A stretch of 64,000 nt of DNA from Neocallimastix lanati (nom. inval.) (taxonomy: Eukaryota > Neocallimastigomycota > Neocallimastigomycetes > Neocallimastigales > Neocallimastigaceae). Made by a program: the position numbers and the translations under genes. Positions 1 through 10,295 of this stretch are shown here, in pieces (position 1 is the stretch's first letter; each line of letters starts with the position of its first letter). The stretch lies in NCBI GenBank assembly GCA_016946835.1, contig JACVTC010000131.1, positions 169,501 through 233,500 on the forward strand, read 5' to 3'. Below the pieces are notes generated by a model that saw nothing but the letters and a program-made list of their open reading frames with translations, searched no databases and was not told the DNA's origin.

Positions 1-95
1 ATTTATTAATAAAAGAAATTACTTTAATTTTATTTGTTTAAATTGTAGTGTTTTTTTATTGTTATAATCTGTTTTTTATTGACGGATTCATTACA
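1..95 (+). repeat. 5' LTR of element A, 3' end only
   Basis: The first 95 bases repeat the last part of the LTR that ends at 6106, apart from one base in a T run. The window edge cuts off the rest. The LTR is taken to end at ...TTACA, by analogy with the end of the related element D. The next bases (ATAACTAATACCC) resemble those after the D LTR (ATAACAATTACC). No ordinary tRNA primer-binding site starting TGG is seen here, so the priming mode is unknown. Confidence 0.85.
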
Positions 96-169
96 ATAAC
101 TAATACCCACTAAGATTTAAACAAAAAACACGTTATAACAAGTAAAAAACTATTATTGCGTTTGGATTC

Positions 170-233
170 TTCTACTGTGTTTGGTTTCTACTGTGTTTGG
201 TTTCTACTGTGTTTGGTTTCTACTGTGTTTGAT
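170..233 (+). repeat. 16-bp tandem repeat in leader of element A
   Basis: Four consecutive copies of a 16-bp unit (TTCTACTGTGTTTGGT) lie in the untranslated leader between the LTR and gag; the last copy ends in GAT. Element D carries an unrelated tandem array at the equivalent place, so leader arrays look like a habit of this lineage. Confidence 0.85.
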
Positions 234-533
234 CCATACCGTGTTCATCGTTACTGTGTTGTCTTTTGCGCTTTATCTTCAAGGTGTTTTATTTCTACTG
301 TGGCTCTTTAATAACATATTAGTTAATATTATTATATTATATTATATTTGTTTCGTTTACTCGTCGCACACCATTACAATTGGATATCGTGCTGACGACT
401 TTATGAATAATAATATAATATTAATTTAATAATAATTAATTACTAGAACGAAAATAATTTAGAATAAATAAAATAAATTATATAAGTAAATACCTTAATA
501 AATAAGCAGGTCAGAAAATAAATAAAATATTAG

Positions 534-2420
534 TTGAAATCTAAGTATACAAATAAATTAATCAAGTTGGAAGAATTGGATCTTATATTTCAAAATTTAA
601 ATCTTGAGGATCAAATGGAACAACAACTTAATCCAGCTCCTCAACTGAAGATCATCAACGACCCTCCCTTATTCTCGGGAGCTACGAAAGACCTCGATGG
701 ATTTTTGACAAGGATAGAGTTAGCTATCGAGGCAAATCCACGAAGGTTTCCCGATGATAGAAGGAAAGTCATATTCGTTATCTCATATTTTACTGGAAGA
801 GCACTTAACTGGGCTTCTTGCTTACGGAGGAATAATAACGAAGTTCTTAGAAACTATGAGAACTTCATTAATGAACTAAGAAGAAACTTTGGCGACCCTG
901 ACGTTGATGCTGCTGTCGCTAATGGGAAACTTAACAATATTCGTCAGTTCAAGTATGGCCACGTTATGGAATACATCACTGCATTCCAGAAGATAAGCCA
1001 ATACTCGAACTTTAATGAGTCCGCAAAAATCTTTATGTATATTAAAGGACTCCATCCCAAGATGAGAGAACGTTTAGCTCTCGTAAATCCAAATCCCAAC
1101 AACTTAGAGCAGCTATTTAGGGAATCTGTGAATATAGAAAGCCTTACCAAGAGAAACGACATCCAAGAATATTACTTAACTCATCAAGACCGTAGAAATT
1201 ATAATCAAGACGATCCAATGGATGTGGATCTTTATCTCATTAAAAAAGGTCAAAAAGTCACAAGATATTTCCCATCATACAACAAGAACTACATTGGAAA
1301 CAAATCAAATATTGAAGAAAGAAGAAAGAAGAGACTATGTTTTAAATGTGATGAAGCTGGACACATGCAATTTAATTGTCCAAATAGAATAAAACCAAAA
1401 AACTTCAAAATGATTAATAAAGTTCCAAATGAAGATCCCTCTTCTTCTGCCACTTCTATATCTATCTCTTCTTCTGTTAGGAGAATTAAGAAAGTTGAAA
1501 AGTATGATAATATCTACAAAGTTTTGGATATTGTTGAAAATGAGAATATAAATTTTAAAGGAAAGACTAACATACTTGATTTTTATATTAAAACAAATGC
1601 ATCCGATGAGGTTAAAGCAAAGGTTCTCATTAATTCCGGCTCTGATATTAACTGTATACATCCAGAATTTGCTAGAGTGAACAACATTAAACTTATGAAT
1701 ATTAATAACTCCTTTAAAGTTGCTGGTTTGGGTTATGGTTTATCTACTGTGAAGAAAATCACCGAGAAATGTATTCTTCGTTTTAAGAATCATTATGAAA
1801 TAATTCAATTACACTCTCTTCGTATCCCTGATGTAGATATCATTTTAGGACTCCCATGGATTGAAAAACATTGCCCTATTAACTACCATGATTCAAAGAA
1901 AATCTCTTTCAGTTCAGGAAACTGTGCTCGACACTGTAATGTAGGAAAAAGAAATAGAAAAAATAAAAATAAAAAGAAGTTAAACAAAATTTCTTCTAAA
2001 GGAAAGGAACCATATGAAGAACTTTCCTTAACAAAGGAAAAAATTAATCCTAAGCGTAAGTATTCCTTTGAATCTGACTCCGATATGAATTCTGATGAAG
2101 AAATTACGATTAGAGGTCGTCGTACTCGTATTAAAACTTGTAGTGAAAATGAAGAACTTAATGGTTTAAAAAATTTTTGTATAATTAATTATGATAGTGA
2201 TGTAAATGATAGTTTTATGTTTGATAATGATGATGAAATTTATGAATTTAGTGATAGTAATAATATTAATTTAGATGAATTAAATAAAATTTGTAAAATT
2301 GATGTTTTATGTAATAATGAAACAAAAAATTGTAATCATAATGATAATTTAAATAAAGATGAAAGTAAAAAGTATATTTCTAAAAAAGTGTTCTGTAAAA
2401 AATTTGTGTTGTATCTGTAA
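534..2420 (+). CDS. Gag-protease of Ty3/gypsy element A (chromodomain lineage)
   Basis: Encodes the capsid precursor and aspartic protease of a retrotransposon. Residues about 50-210 form a Gag domain related to that of element D. A CCHC zinc knuckle (CFKCDEAGHMQFNC) follows, then a protease-like region at residues about 350-450. The expected catalytic Asp is replaced by Asn (N-S-G at about residue 367, where D has D-S-G), so the protease is probably inactive. The C-terminus is acidic and Asn/Asp-rich. The first in-frame ATG is at 615, yet similarity to D extends upstream of it, and the frame opens at a TTG (534) directly after a stop. The frame closes at 2420, while D reads straight on into reverse transcriptase. 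The break lies in or near an A6 run around 2382. Confidence 0.85.
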   Translation: MKSKYTNKLIKLEELDLIFQNLNLEDQMEQQLNPAPQLKIINDPPLFSGATKDLDGFLTRIELAIEANPRRFPDDRRKVIFVISYFTGRALNWASCLRRNNNEVLRNYENFINELRRNFGDPDVDAAVANGKLNNIRQFKYGHVMEYITAFQKISQYSNFNESAKIFMYIKGLHPKMRERLALVNPNPNNLEQLFRESVNIESLTKRNDIQEYYLTHQDRRNYNQDDPMDVDLYLIKKGQKVTRYFPSYNKNYIGNKSNIEERRKKRLCFKCDEAGHMQFNCPNRIKPKNFKMINKVPNEDPSSSATSISISSSVRRIKKVEKYDNIYKVLDIVENENINFKGKTNILDFYIKTNASDEVKAKVLINSGSDINCIHPEFARVNNIKLMNINNSFKVAGLGYGLSTVKKITEKCILRFKNHYEIIQLHSLRIPDVDIILGLPWIEKHCPINYHDSKKISFSSGNCARHCNVGKRNRKNKNKKKLNKISSKGKEPYEELSLTKEKINPKRKYSFESDSDMNSDEEITIRGRRTRIKTCSENEELNGLKNFCIINYDSDVNDSFMFDNDDEIYEFSDSNNINLDELNKICKIDVLCNNETKNCNHNDNLNKDESKKYISKKVFCKKFVLYL

Positions 2421-5400
2421 TTGTTTAAAAATTAGTAATTTCGAAAATAAATTAAATCAAAAAATTATAGGAATACCTCCTATTTATAAAAATTATACAG
2501 AAGTATTCAATGAAAGAAATTGCGACATACTCCCTCCACATCGTGAGTATGATTGTGAAATAAGATTAAAGGATAATTCAAATTTATTTTATGGTCTTAT
2601 TTATCCTTTAACAGAAGTAGAAAGAGACGAATTGAAGAAGTATATCAAAGAAAATTTAGAAAAAGGTTTCATTAGGAAATCGACATCTCCTGCTGGAGCA
2701 CCTATATTGTTTGTTAAAAAGAAGGATGGTTCATTGAGATTATGTGTTGACTATAGAAAGTTAAATGAGATGACCATCCGTAATTCCTATCCTCTTCCTT
2801 TAATTAGTGAATTACTAGATAGAGTTAAAGGTGCAAAATTCTTTACTAAGTTGGATTTAAAATCTGCTTATAACTTAGTAAGAATAAAAGAAGGTGATGA
2901 GTATAAGACAGCATTTCGTACTCGTTATGGACATTTTGAATATTTGGTTATGCCTTTTGGGTTAAAAAATGCCCCTGCAACCTTTCAGCATTTTATAAAT
3001 GATGTTCTTAGTGATTACTTAGATGATTTTGTTATTTCGTATATTGATGATATTTTAATTTATTCAAAAAGTTTAGAAGAACATCATATTCATGTCAAGA
3101 AAGTTTTAAAGAAACTATTAGAAAATAATTTATATGTCAAACTCGAAAAATGTGAGTTTGATGTCTCTGAAACTGCTTTTCTTGGTTATATTTTATCGAA
3201 AGATGGTTTAAAGGTTGATCCCAATAAAATTAAAGCCATTCTTGATTGGCCTGTTCCAACTACAGTTAAGGAAGTTCAATCTTTTATTGGTTTATGCAAT
3301 TATTATAGGATTTTTATTAAAGATTTTGCTAAAATCGCCCGTTCTTTGCATAAACTTACAAGAAAAAATGTATCCTTTAACTGGGGTCCTGATCAACAGA
3401 AGACATTTGATAAATTAAAAGAGTTGTTCACATCTGCTCCTATTTTGAGAAACCCTGATAGTAATAAGCCTTTTGTTGTTGAAACTGATGCTTCTAATTT
3501 TGCTGTTGGTGCGATTCTTTCTCAGGAATACGATGGTCAACTACACCCAATAGCTTATATCTCATCTTGCTTAACCAAATCAGAAAAGAATTATCCAATC
3601 TACGATAAAGAACTTCTAGCAATTAAAGTTGCTCTTGAGGAATGGCGTCACTATTTAGAAGGTGCTCGTCATCCTTTTACAATTTATACCGATCATAAAA
3701 ATTTGGCTTTTCCTAGAAAGCCTGAAATGCTCTCGCAACGTCAAATCCATTGGTATGAATTTCTCTCTCGTTTCGATTTTAATTTAGTTTATCGTGCTGG
3801 TAAGAAGTCTGGAAAACCTGATATCTTATCTAGAAGAAGTGATCATCTTTTAAATTACCCTCAGACTGTTTCTTGTCGTGTTATTAACTGTAATGCTTCT
3901 GATGATTGCTTATGTAATTCAATTTTAAATTCATTTAAAGATGATGAATTGTATAACAAAATTAAAACTTTTCTTTCTAGTAATAATAAAGATACTGCTC
4001 CTATTAGAAATATTGATAAATGTGTAATTGATGATGAAGGATTTCTTCTCTATGATGATTTAATCTATGTTCCGGAAAATATTCGTACAAGAATTCTAGA
4101 AATGCACCATGATTCGGTAACAGCTGGTCATTTTGGTGTAAATAAAACTTCGGATTTAATTTACAGAAACTTTTGGTGGCCAAAGTTAAGACATGATGTT
4201 AAGAAATTTATTAAGTCTTGTGAAACTTGTTGTCGTGCTAAAGTTCCAAGGCATAAGCCGTATGGTTTGTTATCCCCATTATCCACACCAAATAGAGCTT
4301 GGGCTGATATTTCAATGGATTTCATTGTTGAATTGCCAAAATCCAAAGATATGACTACTATTATGGTGGTTGTTGATCGTTTAACAAAGATGGCTCATTT
4401 TATCCCCCTTCGTTGTCTTCCTACTACTTCAATTGCCGCTGATGCTTTTATTAATTCAATTTTTAAATTGCATGGTTTCCCTGATTCCATTATTTCTGAT
4501 AGAGGTACCCAATTCACCTCTGAATTTTGGAATAGATTATGTGACTTACTTTGTATTAAGCATTTGTTTTCAACTTCAAACCATCCGCAGACTGATGGTC
4601 AAACAGAGAGGGTGAACGCGATATTGGAACAATATCTTCGTTGTTATATAAATGAACGACAAACAAATTGGGTTGATTTATTACCTTTTGCTGAATTTGC
4701 TTATAACAATACTTTACAACAATCAATCAATCAATCCCCATTTTTTGCTAACTATGGATTCAATCCTAGATTTAGTCTAGAAATTCCATCTAATGAAAGA
4801 CCTCATAGAGCTGATCAAAGAGTTAAAGATATTAACGAAAATATTAAATTTCTGAAAGAAAACTTAGATAAAGCTAAAGAAACTTACAAAAAATATGCGG
4901 ATCAAAGAAGATTACCCTCACCTGATTTCCAAGTTGGTAACAAAGTTTGGTTACTTAAAGGAAGTACTACTAAAAATGTTAAGAAAAAACTTGCTAATCA
5001 AATGCTTGGTCCTTTTGAAATTGTTGAGAAAATTAGTTCACTTGCTTATAAACTTAAACTCCCAAGTAATATGCGTTGTCATCCTGTTTTTCACGTATCA
5101 TTACTTGAACCTTATCATAAAAATGAATTCGAAAACAGAAATAAAAGAAAAAGAAAGAATATTAATTTGATCACTGACACTTTTGATAAAGTTCCAGAAA
5201 AGATTGTTAATATGAGAAAATATAGAGGAAAGAATCGTTTTCTTGTATCTTGGAAAGGACTTGATTCTGATGAGGATACTTGGGTTGATGAAGATCAAAT
5301 TTATGACAAACAATTGATTCAGGAATATTATCGTCGAACCAAAAAGAATAGGACAAACATAGAAGAAAATACATTGAGTGATAATGAAATCTATGTTAGA

Positions 5401-5475
5401 CATAGATATCAACCATTTGTAATTGATCTACCAGCAAATGGACTAAATCGTATGTCTCGCAGGAGCTCGACTTAA
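2359..5475 (+). CDS. Pol of element A: reverse transcriptase, RNase H, integrase, chromodomain
   Basis: Copies element RNA to DNA and integrates it. Reverse transcriptase is complete with YIDD at about residues 228-231. RNase H follows (ETDAS..., TDHKNL). The integrase has an HHCC zinc finger (HHDS...GHF...CETC) and a D,D(35)E triad at about 654, 714 and 750. The last ~60 residues form a chromodomain (FLVSWKGLDSDEDTWVDE), which in chromoviruses binds modified histone tails and guides integration. The frame is +1 to the upstream Gag-protease frame, with a 62-nt overlap. Element D has a single frame, so one inserted or deleted base is the simplest reading and a programmed +1 shift is less likely. 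The stop codon lies inside the polypurine tract. Confidence 0.9.
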   Translation: MKVKSIFLKKCSVKNLCCICNCLKISNFENKLNQKIIGIPPIYKNYTEVFNERNCDILPPHREYDCEIRLKDNSNLFYGLIYPLTEVERDELKKYIKENLEKGFIRKSTSPAGAPILFVKKKDGSLRLCVDYRKLNEMTIRNSYPLPLISELLDRVKGAKFFTKLDLKSAYNLVRIKEGDEYKTAFRTRYGHFEYLVMPFGLKNAPATFQHFINDVLSDYLDDFVISYIDDILIYSKSLEEHHIHVKKVLKKLLENNLYVKLEKCEFDVSETAFLGYILSKDGLKVDPNKIKAILDWPVPTTVKEVQSFIGLCNYYRIFIKDFAKIARSLHKLTRKNVSFNWGPDQQKTFDKLKELFTSAPILRNPDSNKPFVVETDASNFAVGAILSQEYDGQLHPIAYISSCLTKSEKNYPIYDKELLAIKVALEEWRHYLEGARHPFTIYTDHKNLAFPRKPEMLSQRQIHWYEFLSRFDFNLVYRAGKKSGKPDILSRRSDHLLNYPQTVSCRVINCNASDDCLCNSILNSFKDDELYNKIKTFLSSNNKDTAPIRNIDKCVIDDEGFLLYDDLIYVPENIRTRILEMHHDSVTAGHFGVNKTSDLIYRNFWWPKLRHDVKKFIKSCETCCRAKVPRHKPYGLLSPLSTPNRAWADISMDFIVELPKSKDMTTIMVVVDRLTKMAHFIPLRCLPTTSIAADAFINSIFKLHGFPDSIISDRGTQFTSEFWNRLCDLLCIKHLFSTSNHPQTDGQTERVNAILEQYLRCYINERQTNWVDLLPFAEFAYNNTLQQSINQSPFFANYGFNPRFSLEIPSNERPHRADQRVKDINENIKFLKENLDKAKETYKKYADQRRLPSPDFQVGNKVWLLKGSTTKNVKKKLANQMLGPFEIVEKISSLAYKLKLPSNMRCHPVFHVSLLEPYHKNEFENRNKRKRKNINLITDTFDKVPEKIVNMRKYRGKNRFLVSWKGLDSDEDTWVDEDQIYDKQLIQEYYRRTKKNRTNIEENTLSDNEIYVRHRYQPFVIDLPANGLNRMSRRSST

Positions 5476-5485
5476 AGGGCGAGAT
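5461..5485 (+). other. Polypurine tract of element A
   Basis: Purine-rich plus-strand primer site (CTTAAAGGGCGAGAT) directly before the TG of the 3' LTR. The same block, including the AGGAGCTCGAC upstream, precedes the 3' LTR of element D at 61750-61773. Confidence 0.75.
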
Positions 5486-6106
5486 TGCAAAGATTTAATA
5501 AATCTTTAATACATTAAATAGCTTAATTTTTCGTACAATTAATTTATTTAATGTATATGAATTATTTTTTTAATATAAAATTTATTGAAATAAAATTTAA
5601 TTATTTTTTTTAAATTGAAAATATTTTTTAATTAGTTTAGTTAATTTAGTTTAGTTTTAAATAGTTAAATATTAATTTAGGAATAATCTTAAATAGTTAA
5701 TATTTATAAAAATAGTTTTTCAATATTAAATATATAATTAAAATTATTATAAGTATTAAAATAATAAATAAAATAAAGAGTTTAAAAAATTAATTTTAGT
5801 TTTAGTAAATTAATAAATAATAAAAATTATTAATTAAAAAATCTTTTGTTTATAAATAAATAGTTTTATATATATTATTAAATAACATCATATATTAATA
5901 TTGTAATAAGAAAAAATATAAATGCATGTAATTTTTCTTAATTAAATCGATGTATTAGTTATTAACTATTTTACAGTTAATAACATAAAAGAAGTTTATA
6001 ATTAATAAAAGAATTTATTAATAAAAGAAATTACTTTAATTTTATTTGTTTAAATTGTAGTGTTTTTTATTGTTATAATCTGTTTTTTATTGACGGATTC
6101 ATTACA
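5486..6106 (+). repeat. 3' LTR of element A
   Basis: Starts TGCAAAGATTT next to the polypurine tract and ends ...GGATTCATTACA. Its last ~95 bases match positions 1-95. Length 621 bp. The 5' partner is cut by the window edge, so neither age nor target duplication can be read. Confidence 0.85.
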
Positions 6107-6108
6107 AT

Positions 6109-6336
6109 AACTATAGCAATAATAATTTTATCAATAATAATAATACAAATAATAATATTAATATAAACAATAATAATATTAATAATAATAACATAACCAA
6201 TAATAATTATATCAATAATAATAATACAAATAATAATAATTTTATCAATAATAATAATACAAATAATAGTAATAATAAAATTAGAAATAATAATAATAAT
6301 ATTGAAAATAATAATAATATAGTTAAAATTAAATAA
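6109..6336 (+). pseudogene. Asn-rich C-terminal coding remnant split by element A
   Basis: Directly after the A LTR one + frame stays open for 76 codons, nearly all AAT, with scattered Ile, Thr, Phe and Lys, ending in IVKIK and TAA. A codon-periodic AAT tract in one frame followed by a purine-rich tract and an LTR-like start suggests the end of another retroelement's protein, interrupted by A. The start lies outside the window. It could also be a non-coding AAT microsatellite. Confidence 0.4.
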
Positions 6337-6363
6337 ATGTGACAATGAAACGAAGTTAAATTT

Positions 6364-6630
6364 GAGGAGGAGTGTTAAAAATATTTACTATATTTCATTT
6401 TATATTAACCAATCAATTAGTTTAATAAATAATAGTCATGTATAAAAGATTTCTAAATGAATATGTTTTTCTTCAGTTCTATTTTTATGAAAAATATATT
6501 AATAAATAATATAATATCCATAGTATAAAATAAATTAAACTATTATTTAATTATATAAACATTAGTGTGTCTAAAAAATTCTAATATATTAAAAAAAGAC
6601 AAATTATTTAATATATGGTTAAATTTAACA
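6364..6630 (+). repeat. Polypurine tract plus LTR-like sequence (element P, copia-like)
   Basis: GAGGAGGAG (6364-6372) is followed at once by TGTTAAAAATATT, the arrangement typical of Ty1/copia 3' ends. A TATA-like GTATAAAAG lies inside, and a possible LTR end TAAATTTAACA at 6630 gives an imperfect inverted repeat with the start. No second LTR or target duplication can be checked, so the right boundary is a guess. Confidence 0.4.
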
Positions 6631-8210
6631 AAACCTAAAGTTAGCTGTAAATGATGCGTTTTAATAATAACTAAAAATAACGAACAATAGGTAAACAAAG
6701 GCTAATATAATATAATACCTCTCTATTCGAATTATGCAAGAAAAACTATACTATTACTTTAATAAATAATATAGTTATAAATTTATAAAATAATATATTG
6801 TCAATATTCATGTAAATGTTATATAAATATTTTAAAATATTTATTTTTATTTTAATTAAAATCAAAATTTAATTACAATAAAAATAAAACCATGCTGTTA
6901 CAAATATATAATTATTTTAAACATATGAATACCTACCATTATACATTAAGCAACAATTATTAAATACTTTATTTACTTTTAAGTTAAGTATATATGGTAA
7001 ATATTTAATATATAATATATACTGTATTTTTAAAGAATATATGCATATATGTTAAATATAACAATATATAACTTTTTTTTATAATATATTTAGCATACGT
7101 ATTAATATAATATAAATATATCTATATTATAATGACAATTATATATCGAATAAAAATTATGTGTTGTGTATTTTATTAATATTTACCATATATATATCCA
7201 ATATAACAATATAAGTTTATATTTATATTAATTTATACAATATATTGAATATAACATATATATACATATATTTAACATATTATATATTGTTATTGATATA
7301 TATATATTAATTAATAAATATATTGTTGTTTTTATACTATTTGTAATATGTATTACACTTTTAATAAAATAAATTAAAAGTCCTTAAATATATAAAAGAT
7401 AATACCCAAAATACTTCTTTTTTCACTCGAAATCCACTTAGGGTATATTTCTCATTCAAGTTTACATCTTTGGTACTTTTTTTTTTTTTTTTAAAGAAAG
7501 AAATAATAAACTTCACAAGCTATTATGTAGTGATTACGGGCTTACATTAACTATGTTCCTCATTCCTTTTAGCATACTACACAGCTTTAAATTAAATCAT
7601 TAAAATATAAATATTTTTAAATATTTCTATTATTAATTTCGATTTATTAATATTATGTATTAATTTTAGTTGATTCTTTTTTATATCTTATTATTGTTAT
7701 TTTATTTTATTTTATTTTTTGAAATTGTATATGAAATAAAACAAATATGTGTAGATATTAAATTTATAGATATTAAATTTATATCTTATTATAATAATTT
7801 ATATTATTATATATTTTATATTATTATTTATATTTTATATTATTTATATTCTGTATATATTATATTTTTGATATATATTTCATAAATATTAAATTATTCT
7901 TCTTATTTTAAAATATTAAAGTTTATATAATTATATAATAGTTTATATTATATTAATTATATTTATTTATTAGTATATATTATTAATACTTCACAGTATA
8001 ATTAATTCTTATTCTTATTTTTGTTTTTCTTTAGTCGAAATAATATTGTAATTATAAAATAACAAAATATTAATAAAAATTATTAATAACTCAAATACAC
8101 TTATTAAACCAACTACAACATAAAGAATATCACATTATATATATAGTTTTTATTTAGCAATAATTTTTTTTTTATTATATAAATTTGAAGTTCAACCTTG
8201 AAAAAAAAAT

Positions 8211-8241
<31 letters not shown>

Positions 8242-9345
8242 GAAATATATCTATATATTATTTTTTGTTAAAAATAACAATTATTAAATTGATTATTAAT
8301 TTATTTTTAATATTGTAATAACCAACAAATTATATTTGTAACATTCAATAAAGTATAAAACCAAGTAATTATTTTATTGTTTAAAAATATAATTCTTAAT
8401 TTAATAAAAAGAAGGAACATAATAATAAAAGATATTTTAAATAATTATAAAACTAAAATATATAAATGTTTATTTTACTGAATAAAGTATTCTATTTTAA
8501 TAATATAATAATGATAAGTATTTATCGAAATATATTTTTGACAGATTAAGAGTCTCAATCTCTCCCGATTAAATAAAATAAAAGCTAAGTATACCATTAA
8601 TTAAAAAAAAAATATTTTATAAATAATACAAACCTATAATAATTATGATACTAATTGTTATTTATTTATCTATATTCATATATCTAAATTAAAAATAAAA
8701 TATATAACATAAATTTATAAAACTCAGATATCAATTATAAGATAAAAACAATATATAAAATGCTATCAACTAATTTAAGCTGAAAGTAAATTTAAGATGT
8801 TAATTATACAATTTAAGATGAAAGTAAATTTAAAATATCAGCTATATATATAGTTTAAACTGAAAGTAAATTTATGATATTAGTGATACGGTTTAAGCTG
8901 AAAGAGATTCTAGGGTGACAGCTATACAATTTAAGCTGAAAATAAATCCAGGACGTCAGCTACATATTTTGAGCTTAAAACAATAAAATTCAAAGATTCC
9001 AGATATATAATAAAAATTGAGATAACTTAAAATTTCAACTATATAAATTAAATTAATAATATAATTTAAAATAGCAACTAAATAACTTAAATTGAAAATA
9101 ATGTAACCAATAGCAAAAGTCATAAGACAGTTAAAATAAATTAAAATTATATATTGAATAGATTAAAATAATTCATAAGACATAGAAAACAATATAAAAA
9201 AAAAATAAACAATAATATTAATATACTAAGATTATGTAATTTAATAAAACAAAAAATAAATAATAGTGATATATATTTACTAATATAATATAAATAATGT
9301 CGAATTAGTCATATTGGAGCAATCATGTCATGAGTAACGAAACTC
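6631..9345. other. A+T-rich DNA without recognisable genes
   Basis: Long runs of A/T-only words, with several TATA-rich stretches. Only one ORF of about 70 codons is present, and its composition (Ile, Tyr, Leu, Phe) is what random A+T DNA gives. The one ordered feature is the degenerate tandem repeat at 8770-8975. No LTR pair, tRNA or protein similarity was recognised. Confidence 0.6.
8770..8975. repeat. Degenerate ~39-bp tandem repeat
   Basis: The word TTTAAGCTGAAAGTAAATTT recurs with changes at about 8773, 8812, 8853, 8892 and 8930, a period of 38-41 bp. Each copy continues with a variable AGATGTTAGCTATACAA-like half. Weaker copies may continue to about 9110. It is more G+C-rich than its surroundings. 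Confidence 0.7.
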
Positions 9346-9349
9346 ATAA

Positions 9350-9656
9350 TGTTAAGGTTATGAGAAATTAAATAGAAAACAATAAGTAAATATACAAATT
9401 TTATTTATTTTTATTAATTTTATTTATTTATTAATTTATTAATTTTTATGATGATTTTCTAAAAATCGGTAGCAAAATTTACAACTATTTATACTTTTTT
9501 TTTTTTGGCATAAAAGTTGTTCTTGCCACTAAATTTTATAATATTACATTTTATTTTTTTATAAAAATTATTAAATTTAAATTGATTTTTATAATCAATT
9601 ATATAAAATTTAATTATAACAATATAGATAAAATATATTTATAATATTAATAAAGC

Positions 9657-9709
<53 letters not shown>

Positions 9710-10195
9710 AACACTATTTAAAATATTACTAATAAGAATTTATTTAATTGGATATAATTATTATTACAATCTGTTAAAATATTCAAATAAAAATAAAAAA
9801 TACTATTCTAATATAAAGGTTTTTAATAAAATAAAATATTTTTCAATATAAAATAAAACATTTTGATATAAAATTTTATAATAAAAGTTAAAAGTATAAT
9901 ATATAAATTTTAATTATCAATATATAAAAATATTATTAATACAATTTTCATTATTAATATAAAAATAAAAAAATAAGATTTATTATTAATATTGCTAATA
10001 TAAGTTTTAAATATATAAAAATATTAGTATTAATAATTTAATATAAAAATATAAAGTTTAATATAATTTTTGATTTAGTTTTTGATCTTTGAATTTAAAA
10101 ATTTATTAAAGTACAAAGATAATAATGTACACATAATGTAATAGAAATGAATCGTAGATTTAATTAAGAATGCATTATTTAGTACATTCTTATCA
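9350..10195 (-). repeat. Left (3') LTR of element L
   Basis: Plus-strand sequence runs TGTTAAGGTTATG...ACATTCTTATCA. It is 846 bp long against 388 bp for the partner. The extra length (about 9600-10050) includes a T run of roughly 45 bases at 9660-9705. The flanking parts of the two LTRs align well but with many substitutions, so the element is old. Confidence 0.8.
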
Positions 10196-10295
10196 AGATG
10201 CCCCGACGAAGACTCAAGCTTCTCTGTAAACGGAGTTAAACTTTACTAAATTTTTAAAATGAACATTCCTATCGAGTTGCTTTCCAGTCTTCTGA

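Noticed and set aside
2359-2420. Programmed +1 frameshift between Gag-protease and Pol in element A
   Set aside because: Element D of the same lineage has one continuous frame, and the break in A coincides with an A6 run, so an indel is simpler.
7670-7885. 71-codon ORF in the gene-free stretch
   Set aside because: Composition (Ile, Tyr, Phe, Leu) matches random A+T DNA. No motif, no start context and no neighbour supports a gene.
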